Assembly: GCF_017744095.1 (NCBI RefSeq)
Contig: NZ_JAGHQX010000007.1
Coordinates: 207,586-271,585 of the forward strand
DNA from: Shimia sp. R10_1
GTDB taxonomy: Bacteria > Pseudomonadota > Alphaproteobacteria > Rhodobacterales > Rhodobacteraceae
Direction of reading: 5' to 3'
DNA length: 64,000 nucleotides
Positions 17,994 through 26,530 of this stretch are shown one piece after another. A program made the position numbers and the translations under genes. Each line of letters opens with the position of its first letter. Within the stretch, counting starts at the first letter, position 1. Below the pieces are notes generated by a model. It was given only the letters and a program-made list of their open reading frames with translations, was not told the origin of the DNA and searched no databases.

Positions 17994-18812
17994 ATGCCGT
18001 TAGACAAGATCGAAGAACGCCCAGAAGACGGCAAAATCGCCCCTCCCAATCGCCAACCCAAGATCAACAAAGTGACAGTAGGTGATATCCACCTATCACT
18101 GGCCGCTGGGATGCGCGATTTTTGCGCGCGTCCCGTGATGAGTGCCTTCTTCGGTTTTTTCTACGCTGCTTTTGGCGTTTTATTTGTTTGGTGCTTATTT
18201 GGGCTCGGCAAAGTGTGGATGATTGTCCCTGCGGCGGTGGGTTTCCCGCTGGTGGCACCCTTTGCTGCCGCTGGCCTATATGAGATGTCCCGACGCATTC
18301 ACCAAGGGTCGTCTTTTGGCTGGCGAGATATTTTTTCGGTCATTGTGAGGCAACGAAAAAGAGAGATGGGCTGGATGGCATTTGTCACCCTCTTCATCTT
18401 TTGGGTCTGGGTTTACCAAATCAGGTTGTGGCTTGCGATTTTGCTACAAGGCTCGTCCTTCTCCGATCTAGAGGGATTTCTTCGTATCGTCTTTTTCACC
18501 CCGCAGGGATGGATGTTCCTCGCGATTGGTACGCTTGTAGGTGCTGCTCTTACGGCTGTCCTGTTTTCTGTGACTGTTGTTGCGATGCCGATGCTGTTGG
18601 ATCGCGAGATCGACTTTGTAACTGCGATGATCACATCAATCCGCACAGTCGCAGCAAGCCCATTGGTTATGCTTTCATGGGCAGCCATAGGTTCGGTGGT
18701 CTTAATTGTATCACTGTTGCCTGCGTTTCTGGGACTTATCGTGACTTTGCCGGTCCTCGGACATACAACTTGGCACCTTTACTTGCGAGCGGTGGCAGCA
18801 CCCGATCCATAA
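17994..18812 (+). CDS. DUF2189 integral membrane protein
   Basis: This 272-residue protein starts at MPLDKIEERP behind a strong GGAGGAG ribosome-binding site; the longer upstream reading frame is not used. A hydrophilic N-terminus of about 35 residues leads to about six hydrophobic helices, for example AFFGFFYAAFGVLFVWCLFG and VVLIVSLLPAFLGLIVTLPV. The pattern DIHLSLAAGMRDFCARP followed by PFAAAGLYEMSRR fits the DUF2189 family, inner-membrane proteins of unknown function. It is not in an obvious operon. Confidence 0.8.
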   Translation: MPLDKIEERPEDGKIAPPNRQPKINKVTVGDIHLSLAAGMRDFCARPVMSAFFGFFYAAFGVLFVWCLFGLGKVWMIVPAAVGFPLVAPFAAAGLYEMSRRIHQGSSFGWRDIFSVIVRQRKREMGWMAFVTLFIFWVWVYQIRLWLAILLQGSSFSDLEGFLRIVFFTPQGWMFLAIGTLVGAALTAVLFSVTVVAMPMLLDREIDFVTAMITSIRTVAASPLVMLSWAAIGSVVLIVSLLPAFLGLIVTLPVLGHTTWHLYLRAVAAPDP

Positions 18813-18922
18813 ATTTCAAACGCGAACGCCAAAAACGCAAACCAGTTCCGCACGCTGAAAACGCCTGAGAGCTGCGCAATGCTCTCCATCAACAATCTAA
18901 AGCAACGAATGCTGAGCCTCCA

Positions 18923-19951
18923 ATGACCCACCCTGCCCCTACTCTCTTTTCAACGGTTTCGCAGGATTTCATTCAGGACTGGCTCGCCGCGCTTGAGACG
19001 TTGTGTTCAGCATCTCATCTGCAATCGCTTTTGGAGCGCTCTGATCTGCCACCATTTGATGCAAACTCCCAGAGGCGTGTTACTTTGGATCAGATCGTGC
19101 GCCTCTATCAACTCGCTGCTGTAGAAACCGAAGACGAAATGATGGGCTTGTGGTCTCGACCAATTCGGCCACGGGCATTGCAACACCTTCTTACTTCTGT
19201 GCGTGAAGCGACATCGCTCTCTTCTGCGCTTTATCGGTTTTCAACATTCTGGAATCTACTGCTAGATGATTACCAATTCTCCCTGAGCGAACGTGAAGAA
19301 ACCTTGGTGCTTCAACTTGAGCCGCAGGACAGCCAACCGCCGCAACGATTTGGGCATATGCTGATATTAAAATTAGCTCATGGTCTGCTGTCTTGGCTGG
19401 CGCGTCATGAGGTTGCTGTGCACGCCGTGACCTTCGCCTTTGAACTGCCAAATTTTGAAGAGGACTATGCTGTCATTTTCCCGGCTCCAGTTTGTTTTGG
19501 GTGCACAAACACAAGTATTGCCTTTGACAAAACAGTTTTGGGGCCAGTGCACTTTCGCAGTGCGCCAGACCTTGGTGTGTTTTTAGAAAATGCCCCGCGA
19601 GATTGGATCTTCACGCGCTCAAGCGCACACACGCAAGCCCTGCGCGTACGTAGCTTTCTTGTAGCCACCGAGTGGAGTGAAGCAAATCTAGCCAATGCCG
19701 CGCACGCCTTGCATATGACACCTCGCACCTTGATGCGACGGCTCGACACTGATGGCACGTCTTTCCAACTGATCAAGGATGCGCTGCGTCGAGACATTGC
19801 GATAGGAGATCTCCAGGCGGGTGACAAAACCATAGACGCTATCGCTCATGATCTGGGTTTTTCATCTGGTGCCAATTTCCACAAAGCGTTCCAAAAGTGG
19901 ACGGGCAACACACCAAACTCCTATCGAAGACGTACGATCCCAGCTGCCTAA
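18923..19951 (+). CDS. AraC-family transcriptional regulator
   Basis: This 342-residue regulator has an N-terminal arabinose-binding-like domain of the OruR/ArgR-type group (AVETEDEMMGLWSRPIRPRALQHLL). The C-terminal double helix-turn-helix covers about residues 240-340 (WSEANLANAAHALHMTPRTLMRRL and TIDAIAHDLGFSSGANFHKAFQKWTGNTPNSYRR). It lies 161 bp ahead of an acyl-CoA dehydrogenase in the same direction and is its most likely target. The region between them contains a short CGCCAAGTGACTTGGCGC palindrome near 20060-20077, a possible operator. Confidence 0.9.
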   Translation: MTHPAPTLFSTVSQDFIQDWLAALETLCSASHLQSLLERSDLPPFDANSQRRVTLDQIVRLYQLAAVETEDEMMGLWSRPIRPRALQHLLTSVREATSLSSALYRFSTFWNLLLDDYQFSLSEREETLVLQLEPQDSQPPQRFGHMLILKLAHGLLSWLARHEVAVHAVTFAFELPNFEEDYAVIFPAPVCFGCTNTSIAFDKTVLGPVHFRSAPDLGVFLENAPRDWIFTRSSAHTQALRVRSFLVATEWSEANLANAAHALHMTPRTLMRRLDTDGTSFQLIKDALRRDIAIGDLQAGDKTIDAIAHDLGFSSGANFHKAFQKWTGNTPNSYRRRTIPAA

Positions 19952-20059
19952 TTTGTCACTTTTGGAAAGGATGATGTCTGGTCCTGAGATGGTTCGCGGC
20001 GAACTTAGCATCTAACATACTGCGAAAGCACGCTCATTAGAGAGATTGCATTGGAGTAT

Positions 20060-20077
20060 GCGCCAAGTGACTTGGCG
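20060..20077. promoter_or_regulatory. Perfect palindrome ahead of the acyl-CoA dehydrogenase
   Basis: GCGCCAAGTGACTTGGCGC contains inverted arms GCGCCAAGT and ACTTGGCGC around a central G, 35 bp before the ATG at 20113. No T-run follows, so a terminator is unlikely. It may be a binding site for the AraC-type protein or another regulator. Confidence 0.5.
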
Positions 20078-20112
20078 CAATCAAACATTATTACTTAAAC
20101 AAGGACCTCAGC

Positions 20113-21318
20113 ATGTCAGACAAACTCGCCCACATCCTCGCTGCCGCGCAGAACCATGCAACTCAAATAATTTCGCCAAATGTCGATGCTTGGAACGCAA
20201 CAGGCGCCTGGCCTCGCGACGCATCTGATCTTGCAGGGAAAGCTGGCCTCACCGGCCTTTACGCACCAGAAGAATGGGGCGGACAGGGCCTCTCTCTCGC
20301 GGAGGGCATTCAGGTCTACGAACAGTTGGGCGTGGGCGACGGGGCCTACGCCTTTGCGCTCTCAATGCACAACATCTGCACCTATGCTGGCTGTGGTTAC
20401 GGTACAGACACATTCAAAACAAACTGGGCGAAAGACCTGACCTCGGGGCGCAAACTCGCCAATTTCGCCCTAACTGAGCCTCAGTCTGGCTCAGATGCTG
20501 TGACCATGTACACCCGCGCGAACGTCAATGGGGATGGGACTTGGACCATCAATGGAGCCAAAGCTTGGGTGAGTTTGGCAACCGAAGCAGATATCTATTT
20601 TACCGTCGTCAAAACAAGTGACGCGCCCGGCCACAAAGACATGGCGATGATCGCCATACCCGCCGACGCGCCCGGTGTCAGCTTTGGTCCGCGCTACGAC
20701 ACAGCCTCCTACAATTTTCTCCCACTGGCTGAAATGTACTTCGACAATGTAGTGGTGAGCGAAGACAATATCATTCTGCCAATCGGTCAGGGATTTCAGG
20801 GGTCTCTCATGGCCATCGACATTGCGCGCGTATCGATTGCCTCAGGTTGCTGCGGGTTGATGCAAGCGGCTCTGGACACTGCGCTTTCCTATGCCAAAAA
20901 TCGCAAAATGTTTGGTGGCAAGAACCTCGATCTTGATGGGATCCAGTGGATGCTGGGCGAAGTTGCCACAGATCTAGAAGCCTCCAAGCTGCTTTATCGC
21001 AAGGCAGCCGAGGCTCTGGGAACGCCTGAGGGTCCTTTGATGGCGGCGCATGCCAAGCGCTTTGTTCCTGATGCGGCCGTTAAAGCTGCCAATACCTGCA
21101 CCCAAGTGCTTGGGGGTGTGGGCCTTTTGCAGCCTTATGGGCTGGATCGCTTGTCGCGTCTTGCGCAAATGCTGCGTATTGTTGACGGGACAACCGAGAT
21201 CAGTCGTGTTGTGATTGGGCGCGCACTTCAGAAGCGCGCAGCAGGCTTGCCTGATCTGCCTGTTCCGAAAGGCTTCGGTGAAGCCGATGAGGGCACTTCC
21301 GCTGTGGCGGCTCAATAG
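20113..21318 (+). CDS. Acyl-CoA dehydrogenase
   Basis: This 401-residue FAD enzyme oxidises an acyl-CoA to the trans-2-enoyl-CoA and passes electrons to ETF. The N-terminal helical domain reads [18 protein letters not shown]. The middle domain has the FAD-contact motif [12 protein letters not shown], and the C-terminal domain has [32 protein letters not shown]. At the site where MCAD-type enzymes carry the catalytic Glu (the E of YEGT) this protein has Asp (VDGT), so its base may be Asp or lie elsewhere. The chain-length or branched specificity cannot be told. It has a weak AAGGA ribosome-binding site and follows an AraC regulator. Confidence 0.93.
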   Translation: MSDKLAHILAAAQNHATQIISPNVDAWNATGAWPRDASDLAGKAGLTGLYAPEEWGGQGLSLAEGIQVYEQLGVGDGAYAFALSMHNICTYAGCGYGTDTFKTNWAKDLTSGRKLANFALTEPQSGSDAVTMYTRANVNGDGTWTINGAKAWVSLATEADIYFTVVKTSDAPGHKDMAMIAIPADAPGVSFGPRYDTASYNFLPLAEMYFDNVVVSEDNIILPIGQGFQGSLMAIDIARVSIASGCCGLMQAALDTALSYAKNRKMFGGKNLDLDGIQWMLGEVATDLEASKLLYRKAAEALGTPEGPLMAAHAKRFVPDAAVKAANTCTQVLGGVGLLQPYGLDRLSRLAQMLRIVDGTTEISRVVIGRALQKRAAGLPDLPVPKGFGEADEGTSAVAAQ

Positions 21319-21425
21319 ACCGGGCGGCTGCCCAAACACTTACCCAGATGCTCCGCACCCACATCAGCCAACTGCAAAGCTGGCTGGTGTGAGCGTAAGC
21401 AATGAATTCAAATTGACATCAAGGC

Positions 21426-21857
21426 TCAGAGCACTCCGATCTCAGCCAATGCTCGGTTCAGTTCATCCGGCAAGATATCGTCATTTGCGCGGCTCACAGG
21501 TAAATCTGCGGGCGCATCCTCAAGCTTCAGGTACCGCCACCCTTGAAAGGGACGCTTGAGTGCGGCTTGAGTAAGATAAATCTCTGGATCGAGTACGATT
21601 GCACAGCGACGAACACCATCTGCCCCGGTCATTTCGTCTAGCCTTACTATGCGCTGGCGACACTGAATGCTGCCTTTGATCACCCAATAGATCGAACCGC
21701 CGTTCAAAATCTCAGACTCGCGCTTTGGCCACATACGCGTGATATGTCGTGGCAGCCCATCTGGGAAACTCGCGGCATATGTGTGCTGCCATGCGATAAG
21801 CGTTTCAGGACTTTCCGAGCCCACAGAGAGTTTTACAAGATGGACAACTTTATCCAC
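21426..21857 (-). CDS. DUF1489 family protein
   Basis: This 143-residue protein starts from GTG at 21857. The family phrases LVKLSVGSES, PRHITRMWPKR and GGSIYWVIKGSIQCRQRI are clear. DUF1489 proteins are small cytoplasmic proteins found mainly in alphaproteobacteria and have no known function. It is divergent from nrdJ. The GTG start codon lies inside a sequence matching a DnaA box. Confidence 0.9.
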   Translation of the reverse strand: MDKVVHLVKLSVGSESPETLIAWQHTYAASFPDGLPRHITRMWPKRESEILNGGSIYWVIKGSIQCRQRIVRLDEMTGADGVRRCAIVLDPEIYLTQAALKRPFQGWRYLKLEDAPADLPVSRANDDILPDELNRALAEIGVL

Positions 21858-21901
21858 AGCTTTCCCACAGTTTTATGCACCGACACCACATTATATAGTG
21901 T
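21850..21901. promoter_or_regulatory. DnaA-box pair and NrdR-like box ahead of nrdJ
   Basis: TTATCCACA at 21850-21858 is a perfect DnaA-box consensus. TTATGCACC at 21873-21881 matches at 8 of 9 positions. Next to it, 21886-21901 reads CCACATTATATAGTGT, which agrees with the NrdR box at about 14 of 16 positions. All lie 130-185 bp before the nrdJ start. In E. coli, NrdR and DnaA both act on the nrdAB promoter, so cell-cycle and dNTP control of nrdJ is plausible here. A second NrdR site at normal spacing was not found. Confidence 0.5.
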
Positions 21902-22034
21902 AAGGTCGTGCCTTCAATATCAAAATAAAGCATTCCCGGTATAAGCTTTGGTCCATTTAGCGTTGTCACCCAGCGCCACTTTGCTATAGAGTGGCCCCCC
22001 TAACCATCATTGCAGAACAGCCGAGGACGCCAGG

Positions 22035-24317
22035 ATGAGCCGTTTCGCCGCCCCTATTGCCGAGCAAATCTGGGATATGAAGTATCGCTTCAAAGAGGCG
22101 GATGGCACACCGATTGATTTGTCGGTAGAGGACAGTTGGCGGCGCATTGCCCGAGATCTGGCGCGCATCGAAAAAGACCCGGCCAAGTGGGAAGACAAAT
22201 TCTACGCCGCGCTGGAAGACTTTAAGTATCTGCCAGCTGGCCGCATCACCGCAGGTGCAGGCACCGCGCGTCAGGTGACACTGTTCAACTGCTTTGTGAT
22301 GGGCACGGTTCCTGACAGTATGTCCGGCATCTTTGACATGCTCAAAGAGGCGGCGCTGACCATGCAGCAGGGCGGCGGCATCGGGTATGATTTCTCCACC
22401 ATTCGTCCGCGCGGCGCGGATGTGAAAGGTGTGGCGGCGGATGCTTCTGGCCCGCTGTCGTTCATGGATGTTTGGGATGCGATGTGCCGCACCATCATGA
22501 GCGCGGGCAGCCGCCGTGGCGCGATGATGGCGACCATGCGCTGTGACCACCCTGATATTGAGCATTTCATCACAGCGAAGTCCGATCCGGCGCGTCTGCG
22601 GATGTTCAACATGTCCGTGCTGGTGACCGATGCGTTTATGGAAGCGGTGAAGGCGGATGGCCCTTGGGAGCTGGTTTTCAAAGACCGCGTGTATCACACG
22701 GTTCAGGCGCGTGATCTGTGGAACAAGATCATGCAGAGCACCTATGATTATGCCGAGCCGGGCGTGATCTTCATCGACCGCATCAACCAACGCAACAATC
22801 TGAGCTATGTCGAAGAAATCGCGGCGACCAACCCGTGCGGGGAGCAGCCGCTGCCGCCATATGGTGCCTGCCTCCTCGGCTCGATCAACCTCGCGCGTCT
22901 GGTGACCGATCCGTTTGAGGCGGCGGCCGAGCTGAATGAGGCGGCGCTGACCGAGCTGGTGGCTACCGCTGTGCGGATGATGGACAATGTGGTGGATGCC
23001 TCCAAGTTCCCGCTGGAGCAGCAGGCGCAGGAAGCTCAAGCCAAGCGCCGTATTGGCCTTGGCGTGACCGGTCTGGCAGATGCGCTGTTGATGCTGGGCC
23101 TGAAATACGGCACCGAAGAAGCCGCAGCTCAGACCGAAGCCTGGATGAAAGCGATTGCGCGCGCGTCCTATCTGGCGTCGGTGGATTTGGCCAAGGAAAA
23201 GGGCGCGTTCCCGCTCTTTGACAAAGAGAAATATCTCGCCGGCGGCATGGTGCAGGATCTGGATGAGGACGTGAAAGCGGCGATTGCAAAGCATGGCATC
23301 CGCAACGCACTTTTGACCTCGATCGCGCCGACCGGCACGATCAGCCTTTATGCGGGCAATGTCAGCTCTGGCATCGAGCCGGTGTTTGCCTATGCCTACA
23401 CCCGCAAAGTTCTGCAGAAAGACGGCTCCCGCACCGAGGAAGAAGTTGTTGATTATGCAGTGCAATTGTGGCGCGACAAGTTTGGCGACAAAGAGCTGCC
23501 CGACTACTTTGTGAATGCGCAAACTCTGGAGCCAGCCGCGCATGTGCGCATGCAGGCGGCGGCGCAGAAGTGGATCGACAGCTCGATTTCCAAAACTATC
23601 AACTGCCCCGAATACATCAGCTTTGCTGCGTTCAAAGACGTCTATATGCAGGCGTGGGACACCGGCTGTAAGGGGTGCACCACGTACCGTCCAAACGAAG
23701 TAACCGGCTCAGTTCTGACCGTTTCCGAAAGCGATGAGAAGGCACCGGGCGAACAGCCCGCCGATCAAGTGGCCGACAGCGGCGAAGTGATCTATATGAG
23801 CGAGCCGCTGGAGCGCCCGCAGAGCCTTGAAGGGGCGACCTACAAGCTCAAGTGGCCCGACAGCGAGCATGCGATTTACCTGACCGTGAATGATGTGATC
23901 ATCAACGGCCGCCGCCGCCCGTTTGAGGTGTTCATCAACTCCAAGAACATGGAGCATTACGCCTGGACTTTGGCACTCACCCGGATGATTTCGGCCGTGT
24001 TCCGTCGCGGTGGCGACGTGTCCTTTGTGGTGGAAGAGCTGAAAGCGGTGTTTGACCCGCGCGGCGGCGCCTGGATGGAAGGCAAATACATCCCCTCCAT
24101 TCTCGCAGCCATTGGCGGCGTGCTGGAGCGCCACATGATCACGATCGGCTTCATAGACGGCGAAGGCATGGGGCTGAAGGCTGACCCAAAGGCTCAGGCT
24201 GTAAGTGTCGGCAACACTCCACGCGGCAAAGCCTGCCCTTCTTGCGGGGACTTTTCTCTGCAAATGGTCGAGGGTTGCATGACATGCACCAGCTGCGGCT
24301 ACAGCAAGTGCGGGTGA
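22035..24317 (+). CDS. nrdJ: Adenosylcobalamin-dependent ribonucleotide reductase (class II)
   Basis: This 760-residue cytoplasmic enzyme reduces ribonucleotides to deoxyribonucleotides using coenzyme B12. It shows LFNCFVMGTVPDS (substrate-site cysteine region), the GGGIGYDFSTIRPRG loop, NPCGEQPLPPYGACLLGSINL with the radical-site Cys, and GLADALLMLGLKYG. A C-terminal zinc-ribbon-like tail carries CPSCG and CTSCGYSKCG, probably the redox-active cysteines that re-reduce the site. It is shorter than the roughly 1200-residue NrdJ of some relatives. The gene stands alone, preceded by DnaA- and NrdR-like sites but no B12 riboswitch that I can recognise. Confidence 0.95.
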   Translation: MSRFAAPIAEQIWDMKYRFKEADGTPIDLSVEDSWRRIARDLARIEKDPAKWEDKFYAALEDFKYLPAGRITAGAGTARQVTLFNCFVMGTVPDSMSGIFDMLKEAALTMQQGGGIGYDFSTIRPRGADVKGVAADASGPLSFMDVWDAMCRTIMSAGSRRGAMMATMRCDHPDIEHFITAKSDPARLRMFNMSVLVTDAFMEAVKADGPWELVFKDRVYHTVQARDLWNKIMQSTYDYAEPGVIFIDRINQRNNLSYVEEIAATNPCGEQPLPPYGACLLGSINLARLVTDPFEAAAELNEAALTELVATAVRMMDNVVDASKFPLEQQAQEAQAKRRIGLGVTGLADALLMLGLKYGTEEAAAQTEAWMKAIARASYLASVDLAKEKGAFPLFDKEKYLAGGMVQDLDEDVKAAIAKHGIRNALLTSIAPTGTISLYAGNVSSGIEPVFAYAYTRKVLQKDGSRTEEEVVDYAVQLWRDKFGDKELPDYFVNAQTLEPAAHVRMQAAAQKWIDSSISKTINCPEYISFAAFKDVYMQAWDTGCKGCTTYRPNEVTGSVLTVSESDEKAPGEQPADQVADSGEVIYMSEPLERPQSLEGATYKLKWPDSEHAIYLTVNDVIINGRRRPFEVFINSKNMEHYAWTLALTRMISAVFRRGGDVSFVVEELKAVFDPRGGAWMEGKYIPSILAAIGGVLERHMITIGFIDGEGMGLKADPKAQAVSVGNTPRGKACPSCGDFSLQMVEGCMTCTSCGYSKCG

Positions 24318-24829
24318 TATGAACGCCTGCTAGTCTAGTTTCGTGTGAAAGCTCACATCATCTTGGATTTTAGCGGGCATTTCTCGTAACTCTTACCTTA
24401 AAGTGTTGATCACCGCTCCGAAGAGCGGTGGCATTTGGGCAGCGATATCTACTGCGCTCACTTGGAACATATAGCTGTCGGCCACATCAGAAGGGCTAGG
24501 AAACGGGATACCTCAGGTCGCTGTAAAATTTACTTTCTGCAGCCTACTTTCAATAAAACAGGCGCCTCAAGTCCAGCTTCCAAAAGGTTGAGAGCGTCGT
24601 TGGAGCCCGATTAGCGTCCGCTCAGATAGCCAAACCCATGGATAGACAAGAACCAGTGCAGGACGAGAGTAAAATCCAAATCGCGAAATGTACCGAAAAC
24701 CGTGATTGCGTCGTAACAGGTTGTCAAAAACGTAGGTTGTTCTTGGTGTGTTCAGGGTAAATAAAACCCCGTAAAACCTCAATCTCTCCATGTAATTAAG
24801 GTATTCAGGGTCATTTAATAGAAATTAAA
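24318..24829. other. 512-bp intergenic region with one hairpin
   Basis: The region lies between nrdJ and the tRNA gene. A perfect 8-bp stem CACCGCTC-CGAA-GAGCGGTG lies at 24411-24430, 94 bp after nrdJ. It is followed by GGCATTTGGG, not a T-run, so termination there is uncertain. No coding sequence in the rest looks genuine. Confidence 0.5.
24411..24430 (+). terminator. Possible weak terminator or RNA hairpin after nrdJ
   Basis: A perfect 8-bp GC-rich stem closes a CGAA tetraloop. The lack of a U tract lowers the case for intrinsic termination; it may protect the 3' end of the nrdJ transcript. Confidence 0.4.
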
Positions 24830-24916
24830 TGGTGCGGTCGAGAAGACTCGAACTTCCACTCCGGTTAAGGAACAGCGACCTCAACGCTGCGCGTCTACCA
24901 ATTCCGCCACGACCGC
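24830..24916 (-). tRNA. tRNA-Leu (anticodon GAG)
   Basis: Read on the minus strand, the 87-nt sequence begins GCGGTCG and ends CGACCGC-A-CCA, a perfect 7-bp acceptor stem with an encoded CCA end. The D-loop contains GGTAGACGC, the anticodon loop reads TTGAGGT (GAG), a long variable arm typical of class II tRNAs follows, and the T-arm is GTTCGAGTC. These features identify a leucine tRNA that reads CUC/CUU codons. Confidence 0.96.
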
Positions 24917-25124
24917 ACTTGCCCTGGTGGGTGAGGGCCTGATACCGAGGCGCGCGAGGGATGTGAAGCGAAAAATGATGTTATCCACATTTTTTTTGAA
25001 TGCAGTGATGCGGCACAGAAAAATCGCAGTTAACGACGACAGGATATGGCGCTTCCCATTCATGAATTGAAGCTTCGCCGAAAATCGCTTACGTGGCTTG
25101 TGACACCTAGGAAGGCCTGCACAG

Positions 25125-25796
25125 ATGGTAGAATGGATTCATAGCGACGGCTTGATCGCCTACGAAACTGCTCTGACTTTCATGGAACAACGCGCAAATG
25201 CAATTGCCGCTGGCGACGCAGATGAGTGCATTTGGCTGCTGGAGCATCCTGCGCTCTATACTGCAGGCACTTCTGCCAAGATCGAAGACCTCGTTGAGCC
25301 AGATCGCTTCCCTGTTTATGAGGCCAAACGAGGGGGCGAATACACCTACCATGGCCCTGGACAACGCGTGGTTTACGTCATGCTAGATCTGAGCAAACGT
25401 GGACGCGATGTGCGTGCCTTTGTCAAACAGCTCGAAACCTGGGTGATCGAGACACTTGCAGAATTCAATCTACGCGGCGAAATCCGGGATGGGCGCGTTG
25501 GCGTTTGGATCGAGCGGGATGACAAACCCTTGAACGCAGATGGCTCCAAGGCCGAAGATAAGATTGCTGCGATTGGGATCAGGTTGCGCCGCTGGGTTAG
25601 CTTTCATGGTATCTCAATAAACGTGGAACCAGATCTCTCTCACTTTGGTGGAATTGTGCCCTGCGGCATCTCACAGCACGGTGTCACATCTCTGGTCGAC
25701 TTGGGCTTGCCGGTCTCTCTGGATGATGTCGATGTTGCTTTGAAGCGCAACTTTGATCTGGTGTTCGCCGAGCCTTCCGACGAAACACCGTCATAG
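25125..25796 (+). CDS. lipB: Octanoyl-[ACP]:protein N-octanoyltransferase
   Basis: This 223-residue cytoplasmic enzyme moves octanoate from acyl carrier protein to lipoyl domains, the first step of lipoate synthesis. The LipB signature [21 protein letters not shown] is at about residues 68-88. The catalytic Cys lies in [16 protein letters not shown] and the lysine region is [17 protein letters not shown]. Its length fits the family. It is a single gene, with LipA not in the window. Confidence 0.96.
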   Translation: MVEWIHSDGLIAYETALTFMEQRANAIAAGDADECIWLLEHPALYTAGTSAKIEDLVEPDRFPVYEAKRGGEYTYHGPGQRVVYVMLDLSKRGRDVRAFVKQLETWVIETLAEFNLRGEIRDGRVGVWIERDDKPLNADGSKAEDKIAAIGIRLRRWVSFHGISINVEPDLSHFGGIVPCGISQHGVTSLVDLGLPVSLDDVDVALKRNFDLVFAEPSDETPS

Positions 25797-25993
25797 AACT
25801 GAAGCGATATTGAGTGTTGCAACGGTCCCACGCTTGATGTGCTGTTGAAAGCACCACACTGGAGCGCCCGATTGTCGCGGTGTCTCGCAATTGCAGTTTT
25901 GGAGCCTATTTTAAGTTGCACTTGCGGGGCCATTAAGGGACAGACTTGTCTCGGACAACGCGCCAAAGACACATTCTAATAGAGGTGACTTTT

Positions 25994-26404
25994 ATGAAGT
26001 TCCTAGCACCAGCTATCGCGGCCCTGATGGTCGCTACGCCAGTTCTCGCCGAAGGCGACGTGGACGCAGGCGAAAAAGGTTTCAAAAAATGCAAAGCATG
26101 CCACACGATCACAACCCCAGACGGGGAAGTGCTCTATAAAGGTGGCAGAACGGGCCCCAACCTCTACGGGGTGATTGGCCGTACTGTTGGCGCCGAAGAC
26201 TTCAAATATGGCGCAGGTCTTCAGGAAGCCAATGCAGCTGGTGCTGTTTGGACAGAAGACACATTGGCAGCCTACGTAGTCGATCCGAAAGCTTGGCTGG
26301 CCGACAATGGCTATGCAACCAAATCGAAGATGACCTTCAAACTGAAAAAAGGCGGCGCAGACGTAGCGGCTTATCTGGCCTCTCTCGCACCTGCTGCTGA
26401 ATGA
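25994..26404 (+). CDS. Cytochrome c2 / class I c-type cytochrome
   Basis: This periplasmic protein of 136 residues begins MKFLAPAIAALMVATPVLAEG, a Sec signal peptide cut after VLA. One heme-binding motif, CKACH, is near residue 36, and the sixth ligand is probably the Met in KSKMTFKL. The layout matches soluble cytochrome c2/c550, which carries electrons between the bc1 complex and an oxidase or other acceptor. I chose 25994 because it follows an AGAGGTGA ribosome-binding site and gives a clean signal peptide. A strong terminator follows. Confidence 0.94.
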   Translation: MKFLAPAIAALMVATPVLAEGDVDAGEKGFKKCKACHTITTPDGEVLYKGGRTGPNLYGVIGRTVGAEDFKYGAGLQEANAAGAVWTEDTLAAYVVDPKAWLADNGYATKSKMTFKLKKGGADVAAYLASLAPAAE

Positions 26405-26444
26405 TTAGCAGTCCGCCTCGCGGCAATTTCACTGATTGAAAACC

Positions 26445-26480
26445 AAAGCCCCACGTCAACTGAATGACGTGGGGCTTTTT
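26445..26480 (+). terminator. Bidirectional Rho-independent terminator
   Basis: A perfect 14-bp stem has left arm 26445-26458 (AAAGCCCCACGTCA) and right arm 26465-26478, with a 6-base loop and a T-run. It ends the cytochrome gene and can also end the convergent pyruvate carboxylase transcript. Confidence 0.93.
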
Positions 26481-26530
26481 GTTTGTGTGAGCGAGGGGAA
26501 GATGGCTCCCCCTCCCCTGTCCTGCCGAGC

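Noticed and set aside
21902..22034. Possible cobalamin riboswitch ahead of nrdJ, and a second NrdR box at 21975-21995
   Set aside because: I found no B12-box sequence or suitable fold. The GCCACT/AGTGGC repeat there has odd spacing and too few matches to the NrdR consensus.
24567..24791. 74-codon minus-strand ORF after nrdJ
   Set aside because: No start signal and random-looking composition rich in Arg and aromatic residues.
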